A stretch of DNA of 64,000 bases from Marivita sp965656765 (lineage in GTDB: Bacteria > Pseudomonadota > Alphaproteobacteria > Rhodobacterales > Rhodobacteraceae). The stretch is from the NCBI RefSeq assembly GCF_965656765.1, contig NZ_CBFHLV010000008.1, positions 1-64,000 on the forward strand, read 5' to 3'. Within the stretch, counting starts at the first letter, position 1. Each line of letters opens with the position of its first letter. The translations under genes were made by a program, and so were the position numbers. Positions 26,618-35,051 of this stretch are shown in pieces. Below the pieces are notes generated by a model. The model searched no databases and was not told where the DNA came from. It saw only the letters and a program-made list of their open reading frames with translations.

Positions 26618-26824
26618 TTATGCCAATGCAAGATTTGTCGCGCTTTCGCGGCCGTCACGGCCACTTTCGATGTCGAAAGTCACAGCCTGACCATCGTCAA
26701 GCTGGTGCAGACCAGCGCGTTCGAGCGCGGAAATGTGAACGAAGATGTCCTTCGAACCTTGCTCGGGTGCGATGAAGCCAAAGCCTTTTTGGCCGTTGAA
26801 CCATTTCACGGTGCCATTTGCCAT
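26618..26824 (-). CDS. cspA: Cold-shock protein, CspA family
   Basis: 68 residues, a single cold-shock domain with RNP1 GQKGFGFI and RNP2 DIFVHISAL. It binds single-stranded RNA/DNA and acts as an RNA chaperone. The C-terminal half is slightly acidic. A hairpin lies in the 5' leader about 25-45 nt upstream, and there is a clear terminator downstream. I cannot say from sequence whether it is cold-induced. Confidence 0.93.
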   Translation of the reverse strand: MANGTVKWFNGQKGFGFIAPEQGSKDIFVHISALERAGLHQLDDGQAVTFDIESGRDGRESATNLALA

Positions 26825-26848
26825 CGTGTTGTCTCCTAGAATTTAGTC

Positions 26849-26870
26849 GCCACCCGCAACATGCGGTGGC
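26849..26870 (-). promoter_or_regulatory. Hairpin in the cspA 5' leader
   Basis: GCCAC(C)CGCA and TGCGGTGGC pair with one bulged base around ACA, just upstream of the cspA ribosome site (AGGAGACA). A stable leader hairpin there could act in temperature-dependent translation, as leaders of csp genes often do; this is an inference. Confidence 0.45.
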
Positions 26871-27030
26871 CCGGCCCAGTGTCGTCGTAGGATCGCCTGA
26901 GGCCGTTAGGAAACAGAAGGTCATCGGAAGAATCTTTGCCTGACTGATATGGGGGGCAGGGCCTGAGAATACAACTCTTATTCGCGTTATGAGTGAAATA
27001 AGCCAATTTTACAGAACCAAAATCCCGAAG

Positions 27031-27051
27031 TTATCCACAGGATTCTCCACA
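27031..27051 (+). promoter_or_regulatory. DnaA-box pair upstream of nrdJ
   Basis: TTATCCACA (27031-27039) matches the DnaA-box consensus exactly, and TTCTCCACA (27043-27051) is a near match 12 bp on. A GATTC (CcrM-type GANTC) site at 27041-27045 lies between them. They are about 107-127 bp upstream of the ribonucleotide reductase start, inside the 333-bp cspA-nrdJ gap, where I see no other gene and no recognisable cobalamin riboswitch. Confidence 0.5.
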
Positions 27052-27157
27052 GGCGCTGCTGGATGTGGTAGGCATTGGGGCAACGCAAACTAGACGTTGT
27101 GGATTTGTCGATTTTTGCGGTATCTTGTCTGTCTGCCGCCACAGGGGAATCGCCGAT

Positions 27158-29449
27158 ATGTCACGCTTTACCGCTCCGATTGCTGAACAGATCTGGGATA
27201 TGAAATACCGCCTGAAAGAGGCCGATGGCACTGCGCTGGACAGCACAGTCGAAGATACGTGGCGCAGGATTGCGCGATCCTTGGCCGAGGTCGAAGCGCA
27301 ACCAAGCGTCTGGGAAGAGCGGTTTTACGGTGCGCTTGAGGATTTCAAATACCTTCCCGCCGGCCGCATCACGGCAGGTGCGGGCACGGCGCGGTCTGTG
27401 ACGCTCTTCAATTGCTTTGTGATGGGCACGATCCCAGACAGCATGGGCGGCATTTTCGAGATGCTGAAAGAGGCGGCGCTGACGATGCAGCAGGGCGGCG
27501 GCATCGGGTACGATTTCAGCACGATCCGGCCCAAGGGGGCAGGGGTCAAAGGCGTGGCGGCGGATGCCTCTGGCCCGCTTTCGTTCATGGATGTTTGGGA
27601 TGCGATGTGCCGCACGATCATGTCAGCGGGCTCGCGGCGCGGTGCGATGATGGCAACGATGCGCTGTGATCATCCGGATATTGAGGACTTCATCGGCGCG
27701 AAGGCCGATGCTGCACGGTTGCGCATGTTCAATCTTTCCGTACTGGTGACCGACGATTTCATGGAGGCTGTCAAGGCCGACGGGTCGTGGGAACTGGTCT
27801 TTGACGGCAAGGTGTATCGAACCGTTCAGGCGCGTGATCTTTGGAACCGGATCATGCGCGCGACATATGATTATGCCGAACCGGGCGTGATCTTTATCGA
27901 TCGTATCAATCAGGCCAACAACCTGAGCTATGTCGAGACTATCGCGGCGACGAACCCGTGCGGTGAGCAACCTTTGCCGCCCTATGGCGCGTGCCTTTTG
28001 GGATCGATCAACATGGCACGGCTGGTGACAAACCCGTTCGAGGATACCGCGGCTCTTGATCAAGATGCCCTGAATAAATTGGTCTCAACTGCCGTTCGGA
28101 TGATGGACAACGTGGTCGACGCATCACGGTTTCCTCTAGATGCGCAACGGGCGGAGGCGCAGGCGAAGCGAAGGATCGGCTTGGGCGTGACGGGTCTGGC
28201 AGATGCACTTTTGATGCTGGGCCTGCGCTATGGCTCGGACGAGGCAGCGACGCAGACGGAAGCGTGGCTCAAGGCGATTGCGCGTGCAGCCTATCTGGCA
28301 TCGGTTGATCTGGCCAAGGAAAAGGGAGCGTTCCCGCTGTTTGACGCTGACCAGTATCTTGCGACGGGCACCATGCAGATGATGGATGACGATGTGCGCG
28401 AGGCGATCCGCGAACATGGCATCCGCAACGCGCTGCTAACCTCCATAGCGCCGACTGGGACCATCTCGCTTTATGCTGGGAACGTGTCTTCGGGAATCGA
28501 ACCGGTCTTTGCCTATGCCTATACCCGCAAGGTCTTGCAGAAGGATGGCACCCGCACCGAAGAAGAGGTTGTCGATTACGCCGTCCAGATGTGGCGTGAG
28601 AAGTTCGGCGATCGGGAACTGCCCGAGTATTTCGTGAACGCCCAGACCTTAGCGCCGTTGGAGCATGTTAAGATGCAGGCCGCAGCGCAGAAATGGGTGG
28701 ATTCGTCGATTTCCAAAACCATCAACTGCCCGGAGGACATCTCATTTGAGGCGTTCAAGGACGTCTACATGGAGGCGTTCGAGACTGGTTGTAAGGGGTG
28801 CACGACCTACCGCCCGAATGATGTGACGGGGTCGGTCTTGTCGGTGTCGGAAGAGAAGAAGGTCGACGCACCAGAAGTGGTGACATCGTCTGATGAAGAG
28901 CCGCAACAGCCGCACGGCGACGTGATCTACATGTCCGAGCCTTTGGATCGCCCCAAAGCGCTGGAAGGCGCGACCTACAAGTTGAAGTGGCCGGATAGCG
29001 AGCACGCGATTTACCTGACGATCAACGATATCATCGTTGGCGGTCACCGACGCCCGTTCGAAGTGTTCATCAATTCCAAAAACATGGAGCACTTTGCCTG
29101 GACCGTGGCACTGACGCGGATGATCTCGGCCGTGTTCCGGCGCGGCGGCGATGTGTCTTTCGTCGTCGAAGAACTCAAAGCCGTTTTCGATCCACGCGGC
29201 GGTGCTTGGGTGCAGGGCAAATACATACCGTCCATCCTCGCAGCGATTGGCGGCGTGATCGAACAACACATGATTGCCATCGGGTTCCTTGCTGGCGAAG
29301 GCATGGGCCTGAAATCCGACCCGCAAGCCCAAGTGGTCAACCTAGACACCCCACGCGGCAAGGCCTGTCCGTCCTGCGGTCAATACGACATGCGCATGGT
29401 CGAAGGCTGCATGACCTGTGGGTCATGTGGCCACAGCAAGTGTGGGTGA
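27158..29449 (+). CDS. nrdJ: Vitamin B12-dependent (class II) ribonucleotide reductase
   Basis: 763 residues from the ATG at 27158 (MSRFTAPIAEQIWDMKYR). Catalytic residues are visible: N266, C268 and E270 in NPCGEQ, with the redox pair C86 (TLFNCFV) and C279 (PYGACLLGS). Other class II marks are the QQGGGIGYDFS loop and a C-terminal cysteine-rich tail (CPSCG...CMTCGSCG) for re-reduction or zinc. It makes deoxynucleotides using adenosylcobalamin, without oxygen dependence. Monocistronic. Confidence 0.95.
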   Translation: MSRFTAPIAEQIWDMKYRLKEADGTALDSTVEDTWRRIARSLAEVEAQPSVWEERFYGALEDFKYLPAGRITAGAGTARSVTLFNCFVMGTIPDSMGGIFEMLKEAALTMQQGGGIGYDFSTIRPKGAGVKGVAADASGPLSFMDVWDAMCRTIMSAGSRRGAMMATMRCDHPDIEDFIGAKADAARLRMFNLSVLVTDDFMEAVKADGSWELVFDGKVYRTVQARDLWNRIMRATYDYAEPGVIFIDRINQANNLSYVETIAATNPCGEQPLPPYGACLLGSINMARLVTNPFEDTAALDQDALNKLVSTAVRMMDNVVDASRFPLDAQRAEAQAKRRIGLGVTGLADALLMLGLRYGSDEAATQTEAWLKAIARAAYLASVDLAKEKGAFPLFDADQYLATGTMQMMDDDVREAIREHGIRNALLTSIAPTGTISLYAGNVSSGIEPVFAYAYTRKVLQKDGTRTEEEVVDYAVQMWREKFGDRELPEYFVNAQTLAPLEHVKMQAAAQKWVDSSISKTINCPEDISFEAFKDVYMEAFETGCKGCTTYRPNDVTGSVLSVSEEKKVDAPEVVTSSDEEPQQPHGDVIYMSEPLDRPKALEGATYKLKWPDSEHAIYLTINDIIVGGHRRPFEVFINSKNMEHFAWTVALTRMISAVFRRGGDVSFVVEELKAVFDPRGGAWVQGKYIPSILAAIGGVIEQHMIAIGFLAGEGMGLKSDPQAQVVNLDTPRGKACPSCGQYDMRMVEGCMTCGSCGHSKCG

Positions 29450-29733
29450 GATGGGTGTTCGGGTTATTTGTGCGCCAACGTCGCGATTGTTTTCCAACCA
29501 TGTTGGGTCTTTTGGATGGAGATTGCACCGGTCGACAGCTCTTCAGTGAAACGACGCTCAGCAAGTCTGATGTCTGACTGAGCTGTTCGGTTTTCACCTA
29601 AACGCGCCATATGCATTTTTCCAAGCACCGGTTAAACTGCGGGTTCACTTACCTGCAGGTCTTTGGCGCGAAACAATAAGCGATGACGCACTGGGCAAAA
29701 GAAAAGTCGTGAGACACGTCTGAGGAATTATCT

Positions 29734-30789
29734 ATGAAAACCGAAGCACGTGACCTTTTCGAACGGATCTTGCCGGTCATCGCCGTTCTGATCGTCTTTT
29801 TGCTTGGTGCATTTGCATTAAGCCCTTTTGGGCCAGCGCTGTTGTGGTCGGTTTTCGTGTCCGTTGCGCTTTATCCAATGCATCTTTGGTTAACCGAAAA
29901 GCTAGGGAAGCGCCGACTGGTCGCGACGCTTTTGATGGTGATCGGGTTGGTTGGTGTCGTGCTGGTGCCCATGCTCTTTCTGCTGAGGTCCATCATTGCG
30001 GTCATCCCCGAACTCGCAATCGTATTGGTTGAAGACGGCAAGCTAAGCCAGTTCGGGCTCGATCTGCCAGCCAACATGCCAGCCACCTGGCACGAACTTT
30101 GGGACGGCTTGCGGGATGATTTCAACACCATCAAGCAAGTCATTGGTGATGATCTTCGACTGCTGCTGTCCTCGGTTATGCTCGAGGGACGACTGATCGG
30201 GCATTTCGTCTTGGAATTTCTGCTGGGCCTGATCCTTGCTGCCGTCATTTTGCAGAACGCCGAAGTGCTAGAACGGCGCGCGGCTAAAGCGGCGGTCAAA
30301 TTGGGGGGTGGCCGGGGGCTGCAACTGGCCGAGCGTTCGGTGCTGACAATCAGATATACTGTGCTCGGTATTCTTGGGTCATCGGCAGTCCAAACGGCCA
30401 TCGCGACGTTTGCCTATTGGGTCGTGGGTATTTCGAATTGGCCGCTGCTGGCGTTTGCGACCTTTTTGCTGGGACTTCTCCAAGTTGGTCCTGTGCTGAT
30501 CTGGGGACCTTTGGCGCTTTGGCTTTATCTGGACGAGCAAACCGGAATGGCGATATTTCTGACGTTATGGGGGCTATTTGCCGTTGGGTTGTCCGACAAT
30601 TTTGTCAAAGCGTTGGTGGTGTCACGCGGCGCAAATTTGCCGACAACGCTTGTCTTTCTTGGCGCAATCGGAGGGTTGTTGATCTGGGGTGTGGTCGGCA
30701 TCTTTTTGGGGCCAGTCATATTGGCTTTGTGTCTGGAGCTTGTCTTATGGTGGCTGGAAGACGAAGGTGACGTTACCGCCGCGAGATGA
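29734..30789 (+). CDS. AI-2E family transporter (UPF0118)
   Basis: 351 residues with about seven to eight transmembrane segments. A hydrophobic pair at the N-terminus (VIAVLIVFLLGAFALSPFGP) is followed by a soluble loop (about residues 90-140) and a C-terminal membrane block with GLLQVGPVLIWGPLALWLYL, the family's conserved core. Members export varied small molecules or ions, and the autoinducer-2 name should not be taken as function. The 284 bp upstream of it hold no visible gene. Confidence 0.88.
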   Translation: MKTEARDLFERILPVIAVLIVFLLGAFALSPFGPALLWSVFVSVALYPMHLWLTEKLGKRRLVATLLMVIGLVGVVLVPMLFLLRSIIAVIPELAIVLVEDGKLSQFGLDLPANMPATWHELWDGLRDDFNTIKQVIGDDLRLLLSSVMLEGRLIGHFVLEFLLGLILAAVILQNAEVLERRAAKAAVKLGGGRGLQLAERSVLTIRYTVLGILGSSAVQTAIATFAYWVVGISNWPLLAFATFLLGLLQVGPVLIWGPLALWLYLDEQTGMAIFLTLWGLFAVGLSDNFVKALVVSRGANLPTTLVFLGAIGGLLIWGVVGIFLGPVILALCLELVLWWLEDEGDVTAAR

Positions 30790-30836
30790 ATAGCGCCGAG
30801 ATCGCATAGCCGCCCGACACAGCGAAAGGGAAAAAC

Positions 30837-31148
30837 ATGCCGGAAAAATCCCCGTCCCATACCCGTGACGATGTTGATCAGCAATTTCAGATCATTCGTG
30901 ATGACATTACCACTCTGACGAACCTCTTGCGTGACATCGGTGAGGAAAAGGTGGGCGAAAAACGCGACGCTGCCATTGCTGAAGCTGCGGAACTTCTCGA
31001 GAAATCCCGCGCTGCAATCGACGATGGACGGCTAAGAGCGACCCAAGCTACGGCTTCGATTGAAGATTATATTCACAAGCAACCTGTTCAATCCGCACTG
31101 ATCGCACTTGGGGTTGGGTTTCTGTTTGGAATGATCACCCGTCGTTAA
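30837..31148 (+). CDS. DUF883 (ElaB/YqjD-like) membrane-anchored protein
   Basis: 103 residues. A charged amphipathic helix (EKVGEKRDAAIAEAAELLEKS) is followed by a single C-terminal membrane segment (PVQSALIALGVGFLFGMITRR), the ElaB/YqjD arrangement. In E. coli such proteins sit at the inner membrane in stationary phase and bind ribosomes. It is followed after 11 bp by a membrane protein gene, and the two resemble a YqjD-YqjE pair. Confidence 0.82.
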   Translation: MPEKSPSHTRDDVDQQFQIIRDDITTLTNLLRDIGEEKVGEKRDAAIAEAAELLEKSRAAIDDGRLRATQATASIEDYIHKQPVQSALIALGVGFLFGMITRR

Positions 31149-31159
31149 GGCTATATGTG

Positions 31160-31579
31160 ATGGAAAATCTTATACTGGCGTTCCTACGCTCTCAATTCGG
31201 GGATGTGCGTCGAAAGACACGGGGCGCTTTGTTGGAAGCTGCGGCCCTCGGAATGATTGGTCTTGCAACGGCACTGCTTTTCTTAAGTTTGTTTCTTTGG
31301 CTGTCCAGCGTCATGGAGCCGTGGCAGGCAGCTGCGCTTTTGTCATGCGTCGGGTTTATCGTGGCCGCTCTCCTGATGCTCTTTGGACGTACGCTTATGA
31401 GGCCGAACGAGCCTGATCCGCATGATCAAGCGATTGCGGCGCTAAAAGCTCTGGGTCTGATGCCACAAGGAACTTTGAAAGACACGGAAAACGCTCATGG
31501 AAAACCGGAGCAGGGGATAGGACTCGTTGCTGCAGCCCTTGCTGCTGGATTGATGCTTGGGCGATCTACAAAACGATAA
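31160..31579 (+). CDS. Holin-like/YqjE-type inner membrane protein
   Basis: 139 residues from the ATG at 31160 (a GTG immediately upstream is also possible). Two strong hydrophobic segments (ALGMIGLATALLFLSLFLWL and WQAAALLSCVGFIVAALLML) and a C-terminal short one (GIGLVAAALAAGLMLG) are present. This matches the phage-holin-superfamily/YqjE pattern, but nothing suggests a phage. Probably an envelope stress or ribosome-hibernation-linked partner of the DUF883 protein. Confidence 0.7.
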   Translation: MENLILAFLRSQFGDVRRKTRGALLEAAALGMIGLATALLFLSLFLWLSSVMEPWQAAALLSCVGFIVAALLMLFGRTLMRPNEPDPHDQAIAALKALGLMPQGTLKDTENAHGKPEQGIGLVAAALAAGLMLGRSTKR

Positions 31580-31624
31580 GGGCGTTAGTGGACGCAGCTT
31601 AAGCAGTTTCTTTGCGAGATACCT

Positions 31625-32251
31625 CTATGCGGGGTCTGCTCTGGGAAGGAGCGTTGCAATCGGCGTGGTCAGTAGTTTTGCTTCATCCCGCAGATCGTCG
31701 AGGGTCATCGCCTCGTTGGTGACAAATGCGATGAAGAGCTGATTCAGATTGTTGAAGATTACTCGCCCCAACGCGACCGCATCAATGTCTGGTGACAGGA
31801 TGCCGTTGTTTTGGAATTGCTTAACAAGGTCACCAACCTGTTGCGCCAGTTTCGCGTCCAATTCTGAATAGCGACGTCCGTTTGGAGTGTCCGGCGCTTC
31901 AATCGCCAATCCCATCGCCCGGCGCCACATTTCCTTGGTCAGGTAATTTAGGGAGTGATCGTAGTAGCAAAATGTAAGCGCGAGAAGAGCATCACCCGGA
32001 TCTTTAGGAGGGTCAGCGACGAGGTTTTGACCTTCGGCCAGCACCTCTTCCACTTCCATCGCAACAGCGGCAATGAGGATGTCGCCCTTGGTGCCATAGT
32101 AGTTGTAAACGGTCCCAACCGAGACATCTGCGGCGTCGGCCAAATCTTCGATTCTGACGCGCTTATAGCCCTCTGCCCGAAATTTATGCACCGCTGCAGA
32201 AAGAATGCGTCTTTCGCGGTCAGCTTTCTGTCGTTCGCGAAGTTTCGTCAT
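31625..32251 (-). CDS. TetR/AcrR family transcriptional regulator
   Basis: 208 residues from the ATG at 32251. It has an Arg/Lys-rich N-terminus (MTKLRERQKADRERRILSAA) and a TetR helix-turn-helix at about 25-60 (RIEDLADAADVSVGTVYNYY). The C-terminal helices form an unrecognised ligand domain. It is divergent from the polyamine-type ABC operon and is the obvious candidate for its control; the 126-bp shared region holds a small TAGT-TG-ACTA palindrome. Confidence 0.88.
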   Translation of the reverse strand: MTKLRERQKADRERRILSAAVHKFRAEGYKRVRIEDLADAADVSVGTVYNYYGTKGDILIAAVAMEVEEVLAEGQNLVADPPKDPGDALLALTFCYYDHSLNYLTKEMWRRAMGLAIEAPDTPNGRRYSELDAKLAQQVGDLVKQFQNNGILSPDIDAVALGRVIFNNLNQLFIAFVTNEAMTLDDLRDEAKLLTTPIATLLPRADPA

Positions 32252-32288
32252 GTCTGCCCTCTTGCGATTTGAGCGGTTGCGAAAATTA

Positions 32289-32298
32289 TAGTTGACTA
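32289..32298. promoter_or_regulatory. Small palindrome TAGT-TG-ACTA, candidate operator
   Basis: A 4-bp-arm palindrome between the TetR gene and the ABC operon, in the AT-rich part of the shared region. It is short, so it could be chance; TTGACT within it could be a -35 element. Confidence 0.25.
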
Positions 32299-32377
32299 CA
32301 AAAATGAAGCCATTCAACTTTTTTGTTAATCAGTGCCGCATCAGAAAGGCGCTGTCGTAAATATGGGAGCTTTGAAG

Positions 32378-33430
32378 ATGATGACACGGACATGTGCCTT
32401 TTTGGGTGGAACAGCGATGTGGCTGGTTGGCGGTGTTGCTGAGGCGCAGGAACTCAACGCGCTTGTTTGGTGCGACCACACGGACGACGCATTGATCAAG
32501 CCTTTCGAAGAAGAATTCGGTGTTACGGTCAACGTACGCGAATACGAAGGCACCGGTGCCGCTTTGGCCCTTCTTGAGCAATCTCGCCCCGGCGATTGGG
32601 ATGTTCTTGTGATCGACGGGATCGACGTGTTTCGCGCAGTGGAATCAGGTCTTATGGCGCCACTGCCAGAAGACGACCTGCCGGTTGCTGATTTCTTTCC
32701 CGAGATTGTGATGGCGGAAAACAACACCCTCGATGGTGTGACCTATGCTGTGACTGAAAAGTTCGGGTATAACACGATTTCCTATAACTCTGAGGCCGTT
32801 GATCCGGCAGACATGCAGGACCTGTCCATGGTTTGGTCAGACAAATATGCAGGCCGGATCTCCATCTATGACTATTACCTTCCTGTGATGGGTCTTGCCG
32901 CTTTGGCAGAGGGGGTGAATACCGCTGATGTCGATGCTGCATCGCTCGAAACCATTTCCCCGGTCCTGACGCAGATGCGATCCAGTGCCGCCTCGGTCGC
33001 CGGTGTGGTTGCCGCGCAAACGGCTTTGGCCACTGGTGAAGTTGATATCGTCGTGGGCGGTGGTGAATGGTTGACTGCGGTTCTGGCCGAAGAACAGCCG
33101 GAACTGACATGGACCATTCCCGATCAGGGGGCTGTCCGCTGGACCCAGTCCATCGGTGTTCTGGCCGACAGTGAACAGCCCGATCTTGCGCTGGAATTCG
33201 TGAAGTACATCGTCAGCCCGGAAGGCCAGGCGCGTCTCGCCACGTCCTCTTGTTTCTGGGGAATGCCTGCCAATGCGGCGGCCGGTGATATCCTGACGGA
33301 TGATCAGCGCGCGGTTTTGCGGTGGGACGAACAGGAAGACTATCTGGCGCGGACGCAGCTATATCCTGCGCCGGATACCGATCTTGATATTGAGATGCAG
33401 GACCTTTGGCTCGATAAACTCTCGCAGTGA
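32378..33430 (+). CDS. Polyamine/opine-type ABC transporter substrate-binding protein (PotD-like)
   Basis: 350 residues from the ATG at 32378, which has GGGAG 8 nt upstream. A signal peptide (MMTRTCAFLGGTAMWLVGGVAEA) precedes a periplasmic-binding fold of the SBP_bac_8/PotD class (LVWCDHTDDALIKPFEEEFG, WDVLVIDG). Family ligands include spermidine, putrescine and other amines; this one cannot be named from sequence. Its stop overlaps the first permease GTG (GTGA). First gene of a five-gene operon. Confidence 0.88.
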   Translation: MMTRTCAFLGGTAMWLVGGVAEAQELNALVWCDHTDDALIKPFEEEFGVTVNVREYEGTGAALALLEQSRPGDWDVLVIDGIDVFRAVESGLMAPLPEDDLPVADFFPEIVMAENNTLDGVTYAVTEKFGYNTISYNSEAVDPADMQDLSMVWSDKYAGRISIYDYYLPVMGLAALAEGVNTADVDAASLETISPVLTQMRSSAASVAGVVAAQTALATGEVDIVVGGGEWLTAVLAEEQPELTWTIPDQGAVRWTQSIGVLADSEQPDLALEFVKYIVSPEGQARLATSSCFWGMPANAAAGDILTDDQRAVLRWDEQEDYLARTQLYPAPDTDLDIEMQDLWLDKLSQ

Positions 33431-34278
33431 ACGCTTCAGGTCATAACAAACTGGGCTGGGGTTTTGTCGCCCCAGCTCTTTTATGGACGCTTGCTTTCTT
33501 TATTGTGCCGTTCCTCGTGATGGGCGCAATGAGTTTCGCGACGCTGGATGGGCGCAGTGTTGTCTGGGGTTTCAGTTTGGACAACTATATCGAACTGGCA
33601 ACTCGCGCCTACCTCTGGCGGGCGGTGCTGGTGTCGCTTGAGATTACATTGACGGTCACAATCGTTTCGGTTGTTCTGGCGTATCCACTTGCCGCGATCA
33701 TCGCCTTCCGTATCCCTCCGCGCTGGCAGCGATTGGCTCTTTTACTGGCGATCCTGCCGTTTTGGACGTCCTATGTCGTGCGGTCCTACGCATGGCTTTT
33801 GGTGCTGGCTCGCGAAGGTTTTGTGAATCAAACGCTTATGAACCTCGGCGCGATCTCGGAGCCGATCACTCTGGCCAACACGCGCTTTGCCACAGTGACG
33901 GGGTTTGTGCATTTCTTCGTCATGCTTCTGACGCTGACGATTTACGCCAACCTTGTGCAGCTGTCCCCGAACTACCGGCGCGCGGCAATGGACCTTGGTG
34001 CAAATGCATTTCAGACATTTCGGCATGTCATCCTGCCACTGACCCTGCCGGGCATCGCAACGGGCGCGTTCCTGACATTTGTGCTGTGTATTGGCGATTA
34101 CGTCACGCCACAGGTTTTGGGTGGTAATAACGAACTGACAATACCGCAGGTCATCATGGTTCAGCTTGGTCGCCGTGCTGATTTCCCGCTGGCCTCGGCG
34201 CTGGCCATTGTGATGATGGCGATCGTGACAGTTGCCTATCTTGCCAGCGCGCGTTGGCTGAAACTGGACCGGGTGTGA
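33427..34278 (+). CDS. ABC transporter permease, PotB-like
   Basis: 283 residues with a GTG start overlapping the binding-protein stop. About six transmembrane segments and the permease EAA loop (AAMDLGANAFQTFRHVILPL) are visible; the family contact PLTLPGIATGAFLTFVLCIGDY follows. It forms the channel with the next gene. Confidence 0.92.
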   Translation: MNASGHNKLGWGFVAPALLWTLAFFIVPFLVMGAMSFATLDGRSVVWGFSLDNYIELATRAYLWRAVLVSLEITLTVTIVSVVLAYPLAAIIAFRIPPRWQRLALLLAILPFWTSYVVRSYAWLLVLAREGFVNQTLMNLGAISEPITLANTRFATVTGFVHFFVMLLTLTIYANLVQLSPNYRRAAMDLGANAFQTFRHVILPLTLPGIATGAFLTFVLCIGDYVTPQVLGGNNELTIPQVIMVQLGRRADFPLASALAIVMMAIVTVAYLASARWLKLDRV

Positions 34279-34280
34279 CG

Positions 34281-35051
34281 ATGCGCCTGCTTCCGTGGAT
34301 TTACCTGATCTTGGCTTTTGGCTTCATATATCTGCCGGTTGGCACGCTGGTTCTGTTCTCGTTCCAAGAAGGCAGTCTACCGGTGCCGCCGTTCAACGGA
34401 CCATCGATGCAGTGGTATGCCGAGATCTTGTCTGATGATGATGTCACCGCCGCTTTGCTCAATTCGCTTTTGGTCGCGATTGGATCGTCCGCCATTGCTG
34501 TGGTTCTTGGGTTTCTAGCTGCCTACGGTTTGGCGCGCCACGTCGTGCCGGGGTCGACGTTCATGCGTGTGCTGCTGATCGCCCCTCTGACAGTCAGCTA
34601 CCTGATTGTCGGTTTGGGCCTTTTGATTGTTCTGACACGCGCCGGGTTTGGTTTGTCCCTTGCTACGGCAGGAATCGGGCATGTGGTGATCAACCTGCCA
34701 CTGGCCTTTGCGATCATTTATGCGTCAATGGGCGCGCAACACGAAAACGCTGAACGTGCGGCTCGTGATTTAGGCGCAAGCGAAACCAAGGTGGTTCTGC
34801 TCGTGACCGCGCCGATGTTGGCGCCTGCGATTGCAGCAGCGTTCTTTCTGTCGGTCACATTGTCATGGGACGAATTCATCATCGCCTTCCTGTTGACCCG
34901 CTTTGACATCACGCTTCCGGTTGAAATCTGGTCGATGCTGCGCTCTGGATTATCGCCACGGCTTAACGCTATTGGCAGCGTTGTATTTTTGATTTCGGTT
35001 ACAGCGGTTCTTATCCTTGAATTCACAGTCTTGCGGAGGCGCGGAACATGA
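34281..35051 (+). CDS. ABC transporter permease, PotC-like
   Basis: 256 residues from the ATG at 34281. Six transmembrane segments are visible, with the EAA loop AARDLGASETKVVLLVTAPML and SVTLSWDEFIIAFLLTRFD, typical of PotC. It overlaps the ATPase start (ATGA at 35048-35051). Confidence 0.92.
   Translation: MRLLPWIYLILAFGFIYLPVGTLVLFSFQEGSLPVPPFNGPSMQWYAEILSDDDVTAALLNSLLVAIGSSAIAVVLGFLAAYGLARHVVPGSTFMRVLLIAPLTVSYLIVGLGLLIVLTRAGFGLSLATAGIGHVVINLPLAFAIIYASMGAQHENAERAARDLGASETKVVLLVTAPMLAPAIAAAFFLSVTLSWDEFIIAFLLTRFDITLPVEIWSMLRSGLSPRLNAIGSVVFLISVTAVLILEFTVLRRRGT

Noticed and set aside
27031..27051. Origin of replication
   Set aside because: Only two good DnaA-box-like sites are present, without an AT-rich unwinding region or the usual origin neighbours, so a promoter role is more likely.
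31160..31579. Phage holin and so a prophage remnant
   Set aside because: No lysin, structural or integrase gene is nearby; pairing with a DUF883 gene fits a YqjDE-type pair.
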